A stretch of DNA of 6,915 bases from Endomicrobium sp. (GCA_031273645.1 JAISRM010000256.1:1-6915), one strand, 5' to 3'; counted from the first letter of the stretch, positions 1 to 6,581 are shown. Numbers and translations: made by a program. The notes: generated by a model not told the origin, from the letters alone.

Positions 1-2508
1 CCTGTTGAAGCCGCCGAAAAATTGTTGGAAGAATTAAAAAATTCTCAGGCTGATGCTATAAAAGAAGCCGCAAAAGATAAGATAGCTTTAACGCTGCAAA
101 TGTTTTCTTTTACGGCGGATGCAAAACAAGATACGCTTATCAGCCCATACTCCAATGAAGATTTAAAAAAATTCTTTGCGCTTCAGCTTGAAACAGCAAA
201 AATTTTGGGAGTAAAATCCGTGTCTTTGCCTCTTAGCGAAGTATTTAGCAAAGAAAGAAATTTAGACGCTTACATAAGCCTTGTAAAAGAAGCGGCGGCT
301 TCAGAAATAACCGTAAATTTTGAAAACTCTTTTAAAGATTATGACGAAAATTTAAGCGGCGCTCAGCTTACTTTCTCTGCTCTGTTGCGGCGCGGCTATA
401 TTGAAAAAAACAATTTTATAAAAAATCTCGCGCTTATCAAAGACGCGCTTTCTCCTCAAGAGCAGCAATATTTAGGCATAACTTTCAACACTTCAAAAGC
501 TTTAAATTCATATACGAGTTCTATTGAAAGAAGATCCGACGATAAGCAAATCGAGGCGGAACTTAAAAAGATAAATCTTGATAATCTTATAGATTATTAC
601 GAGGCTTTAGAAAACTCCGGATTAAAAATAAACAATATCCGCATTTCGCATTTCAGCGCAGAAGCGTCAAAAGCAATAGCGCAGCAAGCGCTGCCTGCAA
701 AAGTATTTTACAATACGGGCAGCTTAGACGGAACCGACAATCCCAATCTCGACATGGTTGATTTTTTAAAATATCTTTCGCGCAAAAATTATAAAGGCGC
801 GCTAAACCAGGAAACCCCGCTAAGAATAAGCCCAAGCAAAACAGAAGCTTCTAAACCGCAAAATCAAGCAGTCAGCAAAAGAAAGGGTTCAGCTATGGCC
901 GGCTTAAACATGCACGACATATCGGCGCAAAACGCAAATTACGCCGAAATTTTAGAACTTTTCGGGGCGGCTTATACCGATGAGACCGGCGATATTTATA
1001 CAAACGTATATTTTATGGAAACGGTTTCTTCTTTAACCGATCAACATTTGCAAAACATCGGCTGGAAAACAGACGGGCAAGACGTTTGGATAAGCCGGCG
1101 CGGAGACGCTTTGTTTGTTTTATCAAACGCCCGCGCGCAAAGCATAATAAAAGATTTTGCTGAGATAATTTCTTCTCAGGATAAAATCAAAGGTTCGCAA
1201 AAAACGCTTAAACAAATTAAAAAAACGACCGGATTTAATTTTGAAAACGCAAAGCCCGCCATTATCATAAATCACTCTTTGCAAGACGATTACGGAACTT
1301 ATAACGAAGACGGAACGCTTGTCATAAGCGCAAATATTTTGGGAGAAGAAAAGAGCGAAATTTTTTCAAATTTATCTAAATTTAACGGCATAAGAAACAT
1401 ACAGGCTAAAGCGCTTGCTGAACAAATTTATATGGATATGGACGTAAAAAATTTAAGCGAATTTCAAAAGTATCTGGCTATTCTTAACGCCGTCGAAGGT
1501 AAAAATCTTATAGTAGATTTTGAAATATTTAAAGACGTTGACGAAGATAAAATAATGAAAATAACGTCTCTTGCCAAAAACAACGGCATACGCGTTTTTG
1601 TAAAGGAAACAAATCCTTCAAACATTTCAGAAAGAAGAAACAAAATGAGGACATTAGGTTTTCAAGGGTATGTTATCCAAAGAAACGACAGGCTGTTTAT
1701 ATATGACAACATATCTTTAGACGAGCAGGAAATAGAAATTGTAAGCGGCTATAAAAACAAAGAAGATTTGGAAAAAGGACTGCAAAGCGGCTCAAAGCCA
1801 AAAGCTTTAAAGCTAAGCGAACTTTTAGATGTCTTTGACGGCGCAGACCGTTCTCTTACCGGAAAAATAGCCGTTTTGGAAACTTTTAAATCCGCCTTAT
1901 TAAAGATAAGCAGGCATAAAATGCAAGATAAAGATTATGTCAGAAAAGTAGGATATAATTTTGCCCGCCGCGAAGTTTTATCAGATAAAAATATAAAAGA
2001 TTTCTGCCAAGCTTTACAAACAAATGATGTTTTACAGGCGCAGGCTGCGTTAAATATTAAAACTGGCGATCCGGCTTTACTGTATTTAAGGCAGCTTGAA
2101 AAAAATATCGGGGATAATCCGCAATTAGATTTAATTAAAATGGAATTTTTAAAAGGATTGATTATACAATCGCTTTCGCGCGCAGAACTTGAAAAAGCCG
2201 GAGTTGATACAGGTCTTGCAAATGAAGAATTTGAAATTCTGCTCGGAGAAAAACTGCTGCAAAAATATATACAGGCAATAAACAACAGCGAAGTTGAAGC
2301 GGAAATAGACGAGTTTATCGCAAGCGATGCGAAACTAAACGAGTTTAACGATAAAATAAGAGAGCTTGCCGCTCAAAATAGGCCGCAAGCCATAAACGCC
2401 GTAATAAAACTTATTTTGTTAAGCGAACGCAAAATAGGCCAAATAGACACGACAAAAACCCTCCCGTTCTCAGTATCGTCAATAAATTCAATACTGTCAG
2501 CAGCGTAA
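1..2508 (+). CDS. Large protein of unknown function, 5'-truncated by the window edge
   Basis: The reading frame is open from base 1 (P-V-E-A-A-E-K before the TTG at 22) to a TAA at 2506-2508, so about 835 residues are visible and the true start lies upstream. I do not recognise the family. Counting from the TTG at 22, three regions can be seen. Residues 40-265 alternate strand-like and helix-like segments (for example around 94-104 and 203-232). A polar Ser/Lys/Gln linker covers about 268-295. A second alpha/beta region covers about 300-600, with strand-like stretches at 412-417, 495-503, 522-529 and 557-562. Residues 600-828 look almost wholly helical. There is a single Cys (662), no transmembrane segment and no signal visible in this part, so a cytoplasmic location is likely. 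The residues after 94 resemble those after 494, hinting at an internal duplication. It could be the C-terminal end of a very long protein. Gene reality is certain from length and codon pattern; function is unknown. Confidence 0.9.
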   Translation, partial: PVEAAEKLLEELKNSQADAIKEAAKDKIALTLQMFSFTADAKQDTLISPYSNEDLKKFFALQLETAKILGVKSVSLPLSEVFSKERNLDAYISLVKEAAASEITVNFENSFKDYDENLSGAQLTFSALLRRGYIEKNNFIKNLALIKDALSPQEQQYLGITFNTSKALNSYTSSIERRSDDKQIEAELKKINLDNLIDYYEALENSGLKINNIRISHFSAEASKAIAQQALPAKVFYNTGSLDGTDNPNLDMVDFLKYLSRKNYKGALNQETPLRISPSKTEASKPQNQAVSKRKGSAMAGLNMHDISAQNANYAEILELFGAAYTDETGDIYTNVYFMETVSSLTDQHLQNIGWKTDGQDVWISRRGDALFVLSNARAQSIIKDFAEIISSQDKIKGSQKTLKQIKKTTGFNFENAKPAIIINHSLQDDYGTYNEDGTLVISANILGEEKSEIFSNLSKFNGIRNIQAKALAEQIYMDMDVKNLSEFQKYLAILNAVEGKNLIVDFEIFKDVDEDKIMKITSLAKNNGIRVFVKETNPSNISERRNKMRTLGFQGYVIQRNDRLFIYDNISLDEQEIEIVSGYKNKEDLEKGLQSGSKPKALKLSELLDVFDGADRSLTGKIAVLETFKSALLKISRHKMQDKDYVRKVGYNFARREVLSDKNIKDFCQALQTNDVLQAQAALNIKTGDPALLYLRQLEKNIGDNPQLDLIKMEFLKGLIIQSLSRAELEKAGVDTGLANEEFEILLGEKLLQKYIQAINNSEVEAEIDEFIASDAKLNEFNDKIRELAAQNRPQAINAVIKLILLSERKIGQIDTTKTLPFSVSSINSILSAA

Positions 2509-2518
2509 AAAATCATTT

Positions 2519-2555
2519 AATAATATTAAATGTGGATCCCCATTTTCATGGGACA
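2519..2555 (-). repeat. Partial, inverted copy of the composite repeat (left palindrome plus core end)
   Basis: Read on the minus strand, this begins with a degenerate palindrome (CCCAT, GAAA loop, ATGGG at 2539-2552) followed by ATCCACATTTAATATTA. That matches the start of copies C and D, but in the opposite direction. It begins 11 bp after the stop of the large plus-strand gene. Confidence 0.7.
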
Positions 2556-2567
2556 GACTTCGTCTGT
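2553..2567 (+). repeat. Short hairpin ACAGAC-TTC-GTCTGT
   Basis: A perfect 6-bp stem with a 3-base TTC loop, one of a family in this window (also 2634-2648, 2726-2740, 4290-4304, 6582-6594, 6606-6620, 6847-6861). It lies 45 bp past the stop of the plus-strand gene and is followed by GTTTTG, so weak termination is possible. Confidence 0.6.
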
Positions 2568-2571
2568 GTTT

Positions 2572-2671
2572 TGTCATTTCCGCGAAAACGGGATTCGCGT
2601 TTGCTAAAAAATTCCGTCAGCCGAAGTCTGTTTACAGCCTTCGGCTGTTTTTATAAAAACAGATGCAGTCT
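2572..2671 (+). repeat. Partial tandem copy of the left half of the composite repeat
   Basis: It starts with TGTCATTTCC and a degenerate palindrome (2576-2595). It continues with GTTTGCTAAAAAATTC (2599-2614) and a hairpin segment ending GCAGTCTG, all matching the left half of copy A, which begins a few bases later. The copy has diverged in the stem (ATTTCC against GGGATT) and has an extra stretch near 2615-2633. Confidence 0.75.
2634..2652 (+). terminator. Candidate intrinsic terminator after the large plus-strand gene
   Basis: The stem ACAGCC/GGCTGT with a TTC loop (2634-2648) runs into a row of five T. It overlaps an 18-base palindrome, CTGTTTTTA/TAAAAACAG, with which it would compete. It lies about 125 bp after the stop codon; the stem is short, so efficiency is uncertain. 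Confidence 0.4.
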
Positions 2672-2675
2672 GGTT

Positions 2676-2876
2676 TGTCATTCCCATGAAAATGGGAATC
2701 CAAGTTTACTAAAAAATTCTCTCAGACAGCCTTCGGCTGTTTTATAAAAACAGACGCAGTCTGAAAAGAAATAATGTTAGAAACTATATTAATATTAAAA
2801 ATGTATCCCCACCCGACAGAAACACTCGGGCGCAGGCTGCTAAGGAAGAAAGAATATTAAAAACGCGGGGATGACA
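2676..2876 (+). repeat. Composite palindromic repeat, copy A (201 bp)
   Basis: Terminal inverted repeats are TGTCATTCCC and GGGGATGACA. The left palindrome ATTCCCAT-GAAA-ATGGGAAT spans 2680-2699. The core (2700-2804) carries GTTTACTAAAAAATTC, a hairpin at 2726-2740, and the AT-rich segment 2764-2796. The right module (2805-2872) starts ATCCCC and ends GGGGAT, with an inner CCCGA/TCGGG pair and the conserved GCAGGCTGCTAAGGAAGAA. It is nearly identical to copy B, with the first 100 bases the same. Confidence 0.9.
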
Positions 2877-2884
2877 GCGGCGCT

Positions 2885-2904
2885 ATTCCCATTTTCATGG
2901 GACA
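2885..2904 (-). repeat. Isolated palindrome of the ATTCCC family
   Basis: ATTCCCAT-TTTC-ATGGGACA is the left palindrome in reverse orientation. Its outer end is degenerate in the same way as the one at 2536-2555. A further worn ATTCCC-like inverted repeat follows at about 2915-2932. Confidence 0.65.
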
Positions 2905-3000
2905 GCAGTGTTTCTTTCCGTTTTTGCGGGAAGACAGAGGTTGTTCTTATCAGCTAAGTTGCTTCCCACAGGCTTGCGCGGGGCATATGTTTCCAATTGA

Positions 3001-3015
3001 AAATACGAAGTATTT
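3001..3015 (-). terminator. Weak hairpin at the bioB stop, possible terminator
   Basis: AAATAC-TTC-GTATTT (minus strand) overlaps the bioB stop codon and is followed by TCAATT. The 6-3-6 form with the TTC loop matches the other short hairpins here, but the stem is AT-rich and the T run is poor. Confidence 0.3.
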
Positions 3016-3967
3016 ATCGGTTAGGATCTATTTCTAAACCTAAATCTTTTATCATTTGTTTGTCGCTTTGAGGGTCTCTGCCCCACGTTGTAAGATAACC
3101 TCCGCTCATAGTTCCGCTTGCGCCGGCATAAAAAATCATAGACTGCAAATCTCTTAAATTCGCTTCGCGCCCGCCGCAAATCATGATATCGGGCGTTTGT
3201 AAAATTATTCTAAAAACCGCAATAGTTTTTAAAATTTCTAAAGGCGAAATCGGCTTTGCGTTTTCCAAAGCCGTTCCCTTGACCGGCATTAAAAAATTCA
3301 TCGGAACGCTGTCTGCTCCGAGTTCTTTTAAAGTAAAAGCCAGATCTATCCTATCGCTGACCGATTCTCCTATGCCAAAAAGTCCGCCGGAACAAATTTC
3401 ATATCCGAGCGCTTTTGCTCTTTTTATCGTGTCTGTTCTTTCTTCATACGTGTGCGTGGAACAAATATTTGGAAAAAACTTCTCGGACGTTTCCAGATTG
3501 TGATGTAATTTTTTAAGTCCGGCTTCTTTGAGCTTCTTTAAGTTTGCGTCGGAAACATACCCTATAGAAGCGCCGAAATGGTCTGATTTTTTATGTTTTT
3601 TAAGCAGATCGCAAAACTGGTCAATTTCGCCGTCTGTCAAATTGTTTCCGCTGGTTACCACTCCAAAACAGCCGGCATTTTCAAGCATTTTATTTGAAAC
3701 TTCTTCTATTTTCTCATTGGATACAAAAGGATAAACGCTGACATTTGTTTTATGACGGGCAGACTGCGCGCAAAACTTGCAGTCTTGTGCGCACTTGCCG
3801 GATTTTGCGTTAATAATAGAACAAATTTTTACTTTATTTCCTTTATATTTTTTGCGAATTTTAGTTGCGGCATAAAATAAATCTTCGTTGTCAGTTTCAA
3901 AAAGGCGCAAAGCCTCTTCTTTTGAAATTTGTCTGCCGGCGGCAATATCAAAAATGAAATTATCCAT
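3014..3967 (-). CDS. bioB: Biotin synthase BioB (radical SAM), anaerobe-type cysteine pattern
   Basis: BioB inserts sulfur into dethiobiotin to give biotin, using S-adenosylmethionine and iron-sulfur clusters in the cytoplasm. The 317 residues are slightly shorter than E. coli BioB (346). The radical-SAM cluster motif is C59-x3-C63-x2-C66. Further family marks are HHNLETS (155-161), CSGGLFGIGES (192-202), PMNFLMPVKGT (222-232), GGREANLRD (265-273) and the C-terminal YLTTWGR (291-297). By alignment from memory with E. coli BioB, the 2Fe-2S ligands Cys97 and Cys128 fall on non-Cys positions (around 102 and 132). Cys188 and Arg260 are kept as C192 and R267, and extra cysteines sit at 49, 100 and 264. 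This fits the BioB type described from obligate anaerobes with a different auxiliary cluster. The ATG at 3967 follows a GGGGA Shine-Dalgarno (3973-3977). It appears monocistronic, with no other bio gene in the window and a BirA-like operator upstream. Confidence 0.95.
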   Translation of the reverse strand: MDNFIFDIAAGRQISKEEALRLFETDNEDLFYAATKIRKKYKGNKVKICSIINAKSGKCAQDCKFCAQSARHKTNVSVYPFVSNEKIEEVSNKMLENAGCFGVVTSGNNLTDGEIDQFCDLLKKHKKSDHFGASIGYVSDANLKKLKEAGLKKLHHNLETSEKFFPNICSTHTYEERTDTIKRAKALGYEICSGGLFGIGESVSDRIDLAFTLKELGADSVPMNFLMPVKGTALENAKPISPLEILKTIAVFRIILQTPDIMICGGREANLRDLQSMIFYAGASGTMSGGYLTTWGRDPQSDKQMIKDLGLEIDPNR

Positions 3968-4017
3968 AATTTTCCCCGTTTAAAAATTTTGAAATATTCT
4001 ATCACTTACAAAAACAA

Positions 4018-4050
4018 CGGTCAACCTCATATTATGCCTAAGGTTGACCG
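4018..4050 (-). promoter_or_regulatory. Putative BirA biotin-repressor operator upstream of bioB
   Basis: A perfect 10-bp inverted repeat, CGGTCAACCT (4018-4027) and AGGTTGACCG (4041-4050), lies 51 bp upstream of the bioB start. Written as BirA half-sites it is CGGTCAACC-N15-GGTTGACCG. The known bacterial BirA operator consensus is TTGTAAACC-N15/16-GGTTTACAA, so each half matches 6 of 9 positions and the spacing is exact. It overlaps the predicted -10 box and spacer of the bioB promoter, where a bound repressor would block RNA polymerase. The repeat itself is directly visible; BirA as the ligand is inferred from spacing, partial sequence match and position. An RNA stem in the leader is the main alternative. 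Confidence 0.7.
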
Positions 4051-4059
4051 ACTTGTTAA
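4031..4059 (-). promoter_or_regulatory. Predicted sigma-70 promoter of bioB
   Basis: Read on the minus strand, a TTAACA -35 box (4054-4059) is separated by 17 bp from a CATAAT -10 box (4031-4036). Each is one base off consensus. Transcription would start near 4024 and give a leader of about 55 nt before the bioB ATG. The BirA-like inverted repeat covers the -10 box and the start site. Confidence 0.6.
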
Positions 4060-4138
4060 AAAGTTTTACAAACGCTGTTTTTCTTTTGCCGCGCTTAAAT
4101 GTCTTTATTTAAGCTGTTAAAGCATTATGACAGATTTG

Positions 4139-4235
4139 CGCCCGATAAAAATGTTCTAAAACAAAAAAGAATCAACCCACATAAACACAGACGCAGGCTG
4201 TCGTCAAAATATCTCAAAGTTTGTCAATTCCCATC
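4139..4235 (+). repeat. Degraded fragments of the composite repeat
   Basis: The pieces CCCGATAAAAA (4141-4151), ACGCAGGCTG (about 4191-4200) and GTCAATTCCCAT (4223-4234) resemble parts of the right module and left palindrome, but they are separated by unrelated sequence. This looks like an old, scrambled copy next to intact copy B. Between it and the bioB operator (4060-4138) I see no other feature. Confidence 0.45.
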
Positions 4236-4239
4236 GGTT

Positions 4240-4437
4240 TGTCATTCCCATGAAAATGGGAATCCAAGTTTACTAAAAAATTCTCTCAGACAGCCTTCGG
4301 CTGTTTTATAAAAACAGACGCAGTCTGAAAAGAAATGTTAGAAACTATATTAATATTAAAAATGGATTCCCACCCGATAAAAACACTCGAGTGCAGGCTG
4401 CTAAGGAAGAACAAATATTAAAAACACGGGAATGACA
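4240..4437 (+). repeat. Composite palindromic repeat, copy B (198 bp)
   Basis: Perfect 10-bp terminal inverted repeats TGTCATTCCC/GGGAATGACA bound it. The left palindrome is 4244-4263, the core hairpin 4290-4304, and the right module 4366-4433 with ends ATTCCC and GGGAAT. The inner stem pair has one mismatch (CCCGA with TCGAG). Compared with A it lacks three bases in the core. It lies just past the 3' end of the lipoprotein gene. Confidence 0.9.
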
Positions 4438-4476
4438 GACACAAACAAATCTTGCGCGGTTTTTAAAACGATGAAT

Positions 4477-5148
4477 TTAATTTTGCTGCTGTTGGGATTT
4501 TATGATTGCCGTTTGCATGGGGTTTTTGTCTTCCCAAAACATTATGTTTGTTTGAACCGGCATTTTTGTTACCATGTTGTAAAAGTTTGTAATTCTGTAT
4601 AAATCAGTTTTTCCGTTTTCAAGTTTTGTCGAGATTTTTATAGTCGCGGCTCCCTGCGGATTAAAAGGTTCGGAAGCAAACTTGTCAAAAACCGTCGCAA
4701 GAATCCCTATAAAGACCGCCTGATCTTGTCCTATCTCAAAATTTGCTAAATAACGGTTGTTAAACTCTGTTTGCGCGCTGTAGCCGCCGTCGGAAGCCCT
4801 GATTGAAAAATTTTTCAGCATGTATTTGCCGGGCGGAACTCTTACGGCGATAAAAACGACTCCGTTTCTTCCCATAATATAAAGCGGGCTTGAAGAATCG
4901 TTAAAATCCATTTCATATTCCGCGCCTTGTTCGTCTATCCACGTTATTTTTTCTTTAAAGTTTTTAACCGTTTCAAAAGCAAGATTGTTGTAAGCTCCCA
5001 CTATAACTGCGGAAGTTTTTTTGCTTGCGGCTCCGGCATTGTAACCGCCGGACTTTTTTTGCTCGACCGCGTCGGGCGATTTCGGCGTAAAAAAACATCC
5101 GGACAAAAACGCAAACGAACACAAAACAAATAATTGCATAAATTTCAT
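4477..5148 (-). CDS. Outer-membrane-type lipoprotein of unknown function
   Basis: This 223-residue protein begins with a lipoprotein signal peptide: Lys at position 2, a hydrophobic stretch 5-15, and the lipobox L15-S16-G17-C18, so Cys18 should be lipidated. The residue after Cys is Phe, with no inner-membrane-retention Asp, which favours the outer membrane. A Lys/Ser/Gly/Ala-rich tether (about 22-46) leads to a beta-rich domain (about 47-175). That domain contains a VPPGKYML stretch (104-111), a type of turn-and-strand seen in small carboxypeptidase-regulatory-like or DUF2846-like beta sandwiches; I cannot assign it to either. The protein ends in a Gln-rich tail. Its ATG overlaps the stop of the MdtD-like transporter gene (ATGA, 5145-5148) and uses the strong Shine-Dalgarno at 5153-5160, so the two are translationally coupled. 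A role beside the transporter at the envelope is inferred from this coupling only. Confidence 0.88.
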   Translation of the reverse strand: MKFMQLFVLCSFAFLSGCFFTPKSPDAVEQKKSGGYNAGAASKKTSAVIVGAYNNLAFETVKNFKEKITWIDEQGAEYEMDFNDSSSPLYIMGRNGVVFIAVRVPPGKYMLKNFSIRASDGGYSAQTEFNNRYLANFEIGQDQAVFIGILATVFDKFASEPFNPQGAATIKISTKLENGKTDLYRITNFYNMVTKMPVQTNIMFWEDKNPMQTAIIKSQQQQN

Positions 5149-6554
5149 ATTTCCTCCTTAAATACTGCGTTTCCGGCATTTTTTGGAACAAGAACGAAAA
5201 GCGCCGCGCCGGATACGGACAAAAGGCTTATTACTACATACGTTAAGCTAAAAGCAGCGCCAAGCGCGTTTTGTTTTGACGATATAAATTCAAAATCTGC
5301 GGTTTTTAAAAGAAGATATGCCGCTAAAGCGACGCCCAAAGACATTGAAATCTGCAGCGATACGGCAAGCATATTGTTTGCTCCGCTCATAAGTTTGTCG
5401 GGAACGTCTATAAGCGCAAGCGCGTTTATCGCGGTGTATTGAAGAGAGTTTAACATTCCTATAAAAGAAAACAGCGCTATAATTGCAAAATAGGGCGTTT
5501 CGCCGTTGATAAAAGATATGAGAAAAATAAAAACGCTTAAAATTACAGTGTTTAAAATAAGAAATTTTTTATATCCCAACTTTAATATTATGCGCGCCGC
5601 AAAAGTTTTGGCAAACATCGCCGTTATTCCCATAGGCAAAAGCGTCATGCCGGCTTTTGAAGGCGAAAACCCGAGCGCCGTCTGAAAAAATAACGGAGCA
5701 AGAAACGGAAGACTTCCTCCGACAAGCCTTATAACGAGGTTTCCGGCAATTCCGACGCTAAAACTGCGTATTTTAAACATGTCGAGGTTAAAGAGCGCGT
5801 TGCGCCTGCCTTTTGCGTAAATAAAATAAAAGATAACAAATACCGCCGCCGCAAGCATAAAAAAACCGTTTGACAGACCGGGAATTATTTTTGCCGAAGA
5901 ACTTCCGGCAAAAAGAAGGACAAGCGCAAAATCAAAAAGAAAAAAACCTTTTAAGTCAAATTTTTCGCCCGATGCATAAGAGGGCATTTGCGGCATAATA
6001 TATTTTGTTGCCGCGCAGCATAAAATTCCTATCGGCACATTTATAAGAAAGATCCAATGCCAGCTGGCGTATTCCACAAGAAACCCGCCCACCATTGGAC
6101 CTATAAGAGGCCCTATTAAAGCCGGCAAAACTATAAAACTTAAAACGTTTACGTATTTTTCGCGCGGATAAACCCTTAAGACTGCAAGCCGTCCCACCGG
6201 CACAAGAAACGCGCCGCCCATTCCCTGCAAAATGCGCGACAGAGAAAGCGTAAACAAAGAATTCGACAACGCGCAGCATAAAGAGCCTGCAGTAAACGCG
6301 GCTATCGCAAACATGAAAGTCTTTTTAATTCCGAATTTGTCGGAAATCCAGCCGGCAATCGGAAGACATACCGCCACTGAAATCAGGTATGAAATTACGG
6401 CCGCCTGCATTTGCAGAGGGTTTTCTCGAAAGCTTAAAGCTATCGACGGCAAAGCGGTGTTTAAAACCGAACCGTCGAGCATCTGCATAAACATCGCCAG
6501 CGCCGCCAGCCACGGAAGAAGTTTGATTTTAAGATCTTCTGATATTTTTTTCAT
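5145..6554 (-). CDS. mdtD: MdtD-like DHA2 (MFS) drug/metabolite:H+ antiporter
   Basis: The predicted inner-membrane exporter has 469 residues, against 471 for E. coli MdtD, which it resembles along the whole length from memory. DHA2-family marks are LDGSVLNTALPSI in TM1 (26-38), the loop motif GWISDKFGIKK (68-78), LSRILQGMGGAFLVPVGRL (105-123) and the antiporter motif GPLIGPMVGG (148-157), followed by the MdtD-like EYASWHWIFLIN (161-172). The LPFLAPLFF and LGFSPSKAG stretches (282-290, 294-302) also match MdtD. About 14 hydrophobic segments are visible. Proton-driven efflux is known for the broader family; the substrate is unknown, and in E. coli mdtD itself has little proven drug role. The ATG at 6554 fits the MdtD N-terminus. 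An in-frame stop lies 12 nt upstream, and no clear Shine-Dalgarno precedes the start. It is the first gene of an operon with the lipoprotein. Confidence 0.92.
   Translation of the reverse strand: MKKISEDLKIKLLPWLAALAMFMQMLDGSVLNTALPSIALSFRENPLQMQAAVISYLISVAVCLPIAGWISDKFGIKKTFMFAIAAFTAGSLCCALSNSLFTLSLSRILQGMGGAFLVPVGRLAVLRVYPREKYVNVLSFIVLPALIGPLIGPMVGGFLVEYASWHWIFLINVPIGILCCAATKYIMPQMPSYASGEKFDLKGFFLFDFALVLLFAGSSSAKIIPGLSNGFFMLAAAVFVIFYFIYAKGRRNALFNLDMFKIRSFSVGIAGNLVIRLVGGSLPFLAPLFFQTALGFSPSKAGMTLLPMGITAMFAKTFAARIILKLGYKKFLILNTVILSVFIFLISFINGETPYFAIIALFSFIGMLNSLQYTAINALALIDVPDKLMSGANNMLAVSLQISMSLGVALAAYLLLKTADFEFISSKQNALGAAFSLTYVVISLLSVSGAALFVLVPKNAGNAVFKEEI
5153..5160 (-). promoter_or_regulatory. 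Strong Shine-Dalgarno embedded in the end of the transporter gene
   Basis: On the minus strand TAAGGAGG sits 4 nt before the lipoprotein ATG. It also encodes part of the last transporter codons (K-E-E-I-stop). With the ATGA overlap this is a classic coupling junction. The spacing is short; Met4 would give 13 nt, so Met1 is preferred but not proven. Confidence 0.85.
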
Positions 6555-6581
6555 TGTAAATTGTTAACGTATCCCCTGCGG

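Noticed and set aside
2532..2747. Plus-strand open frame of 71 codons ending in the same 23 residues as the one at 4099-4311
   Set aside because: The shared end is the translation of the repeat element; no Shine-Dalgarno, and hairpins run through the whole frame.
2509..3013. CRISPR array
   Set aside because: The repeats are palindromes in both orientations with irregular spacing, and the intervening sequence is itself repeated, unlike unique spacers.
2509..3013. tRNA or other known RNA gene in the intergenic regions
   Set aside because: No cloverleaf or other familiar RNA pattern seen; the stems present belong to the repeat families.
3183..3734. Plus-strand open frames opposite bioB
   Set aside because: They lie antisense within a well-supported gene and have no recognisable content.
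3968..4017. Riboswitch in the bioB leader
   Set aside because: Only about 50 nt with no conserved fold visible; the BirA-like operator explains regulation better.
4099..4311. Plus-strand open frame of 70 codons
   Set aside because: Covers degraded repeats and the left half of copy B; its end is repeat sequence, so it is not a gene.
4240..4437. Target-site duplication around the composite repeats
   Set aside because: The flanks of copies A, B and C show no convincing matching direct repeats.
5134..5442. Plus-strand open frame opposite the transporter end, and similar ones at 4927-5133 and 6232-6567
   Set aside because: Shadows of the transporter and lipoprotein genes in other frames.
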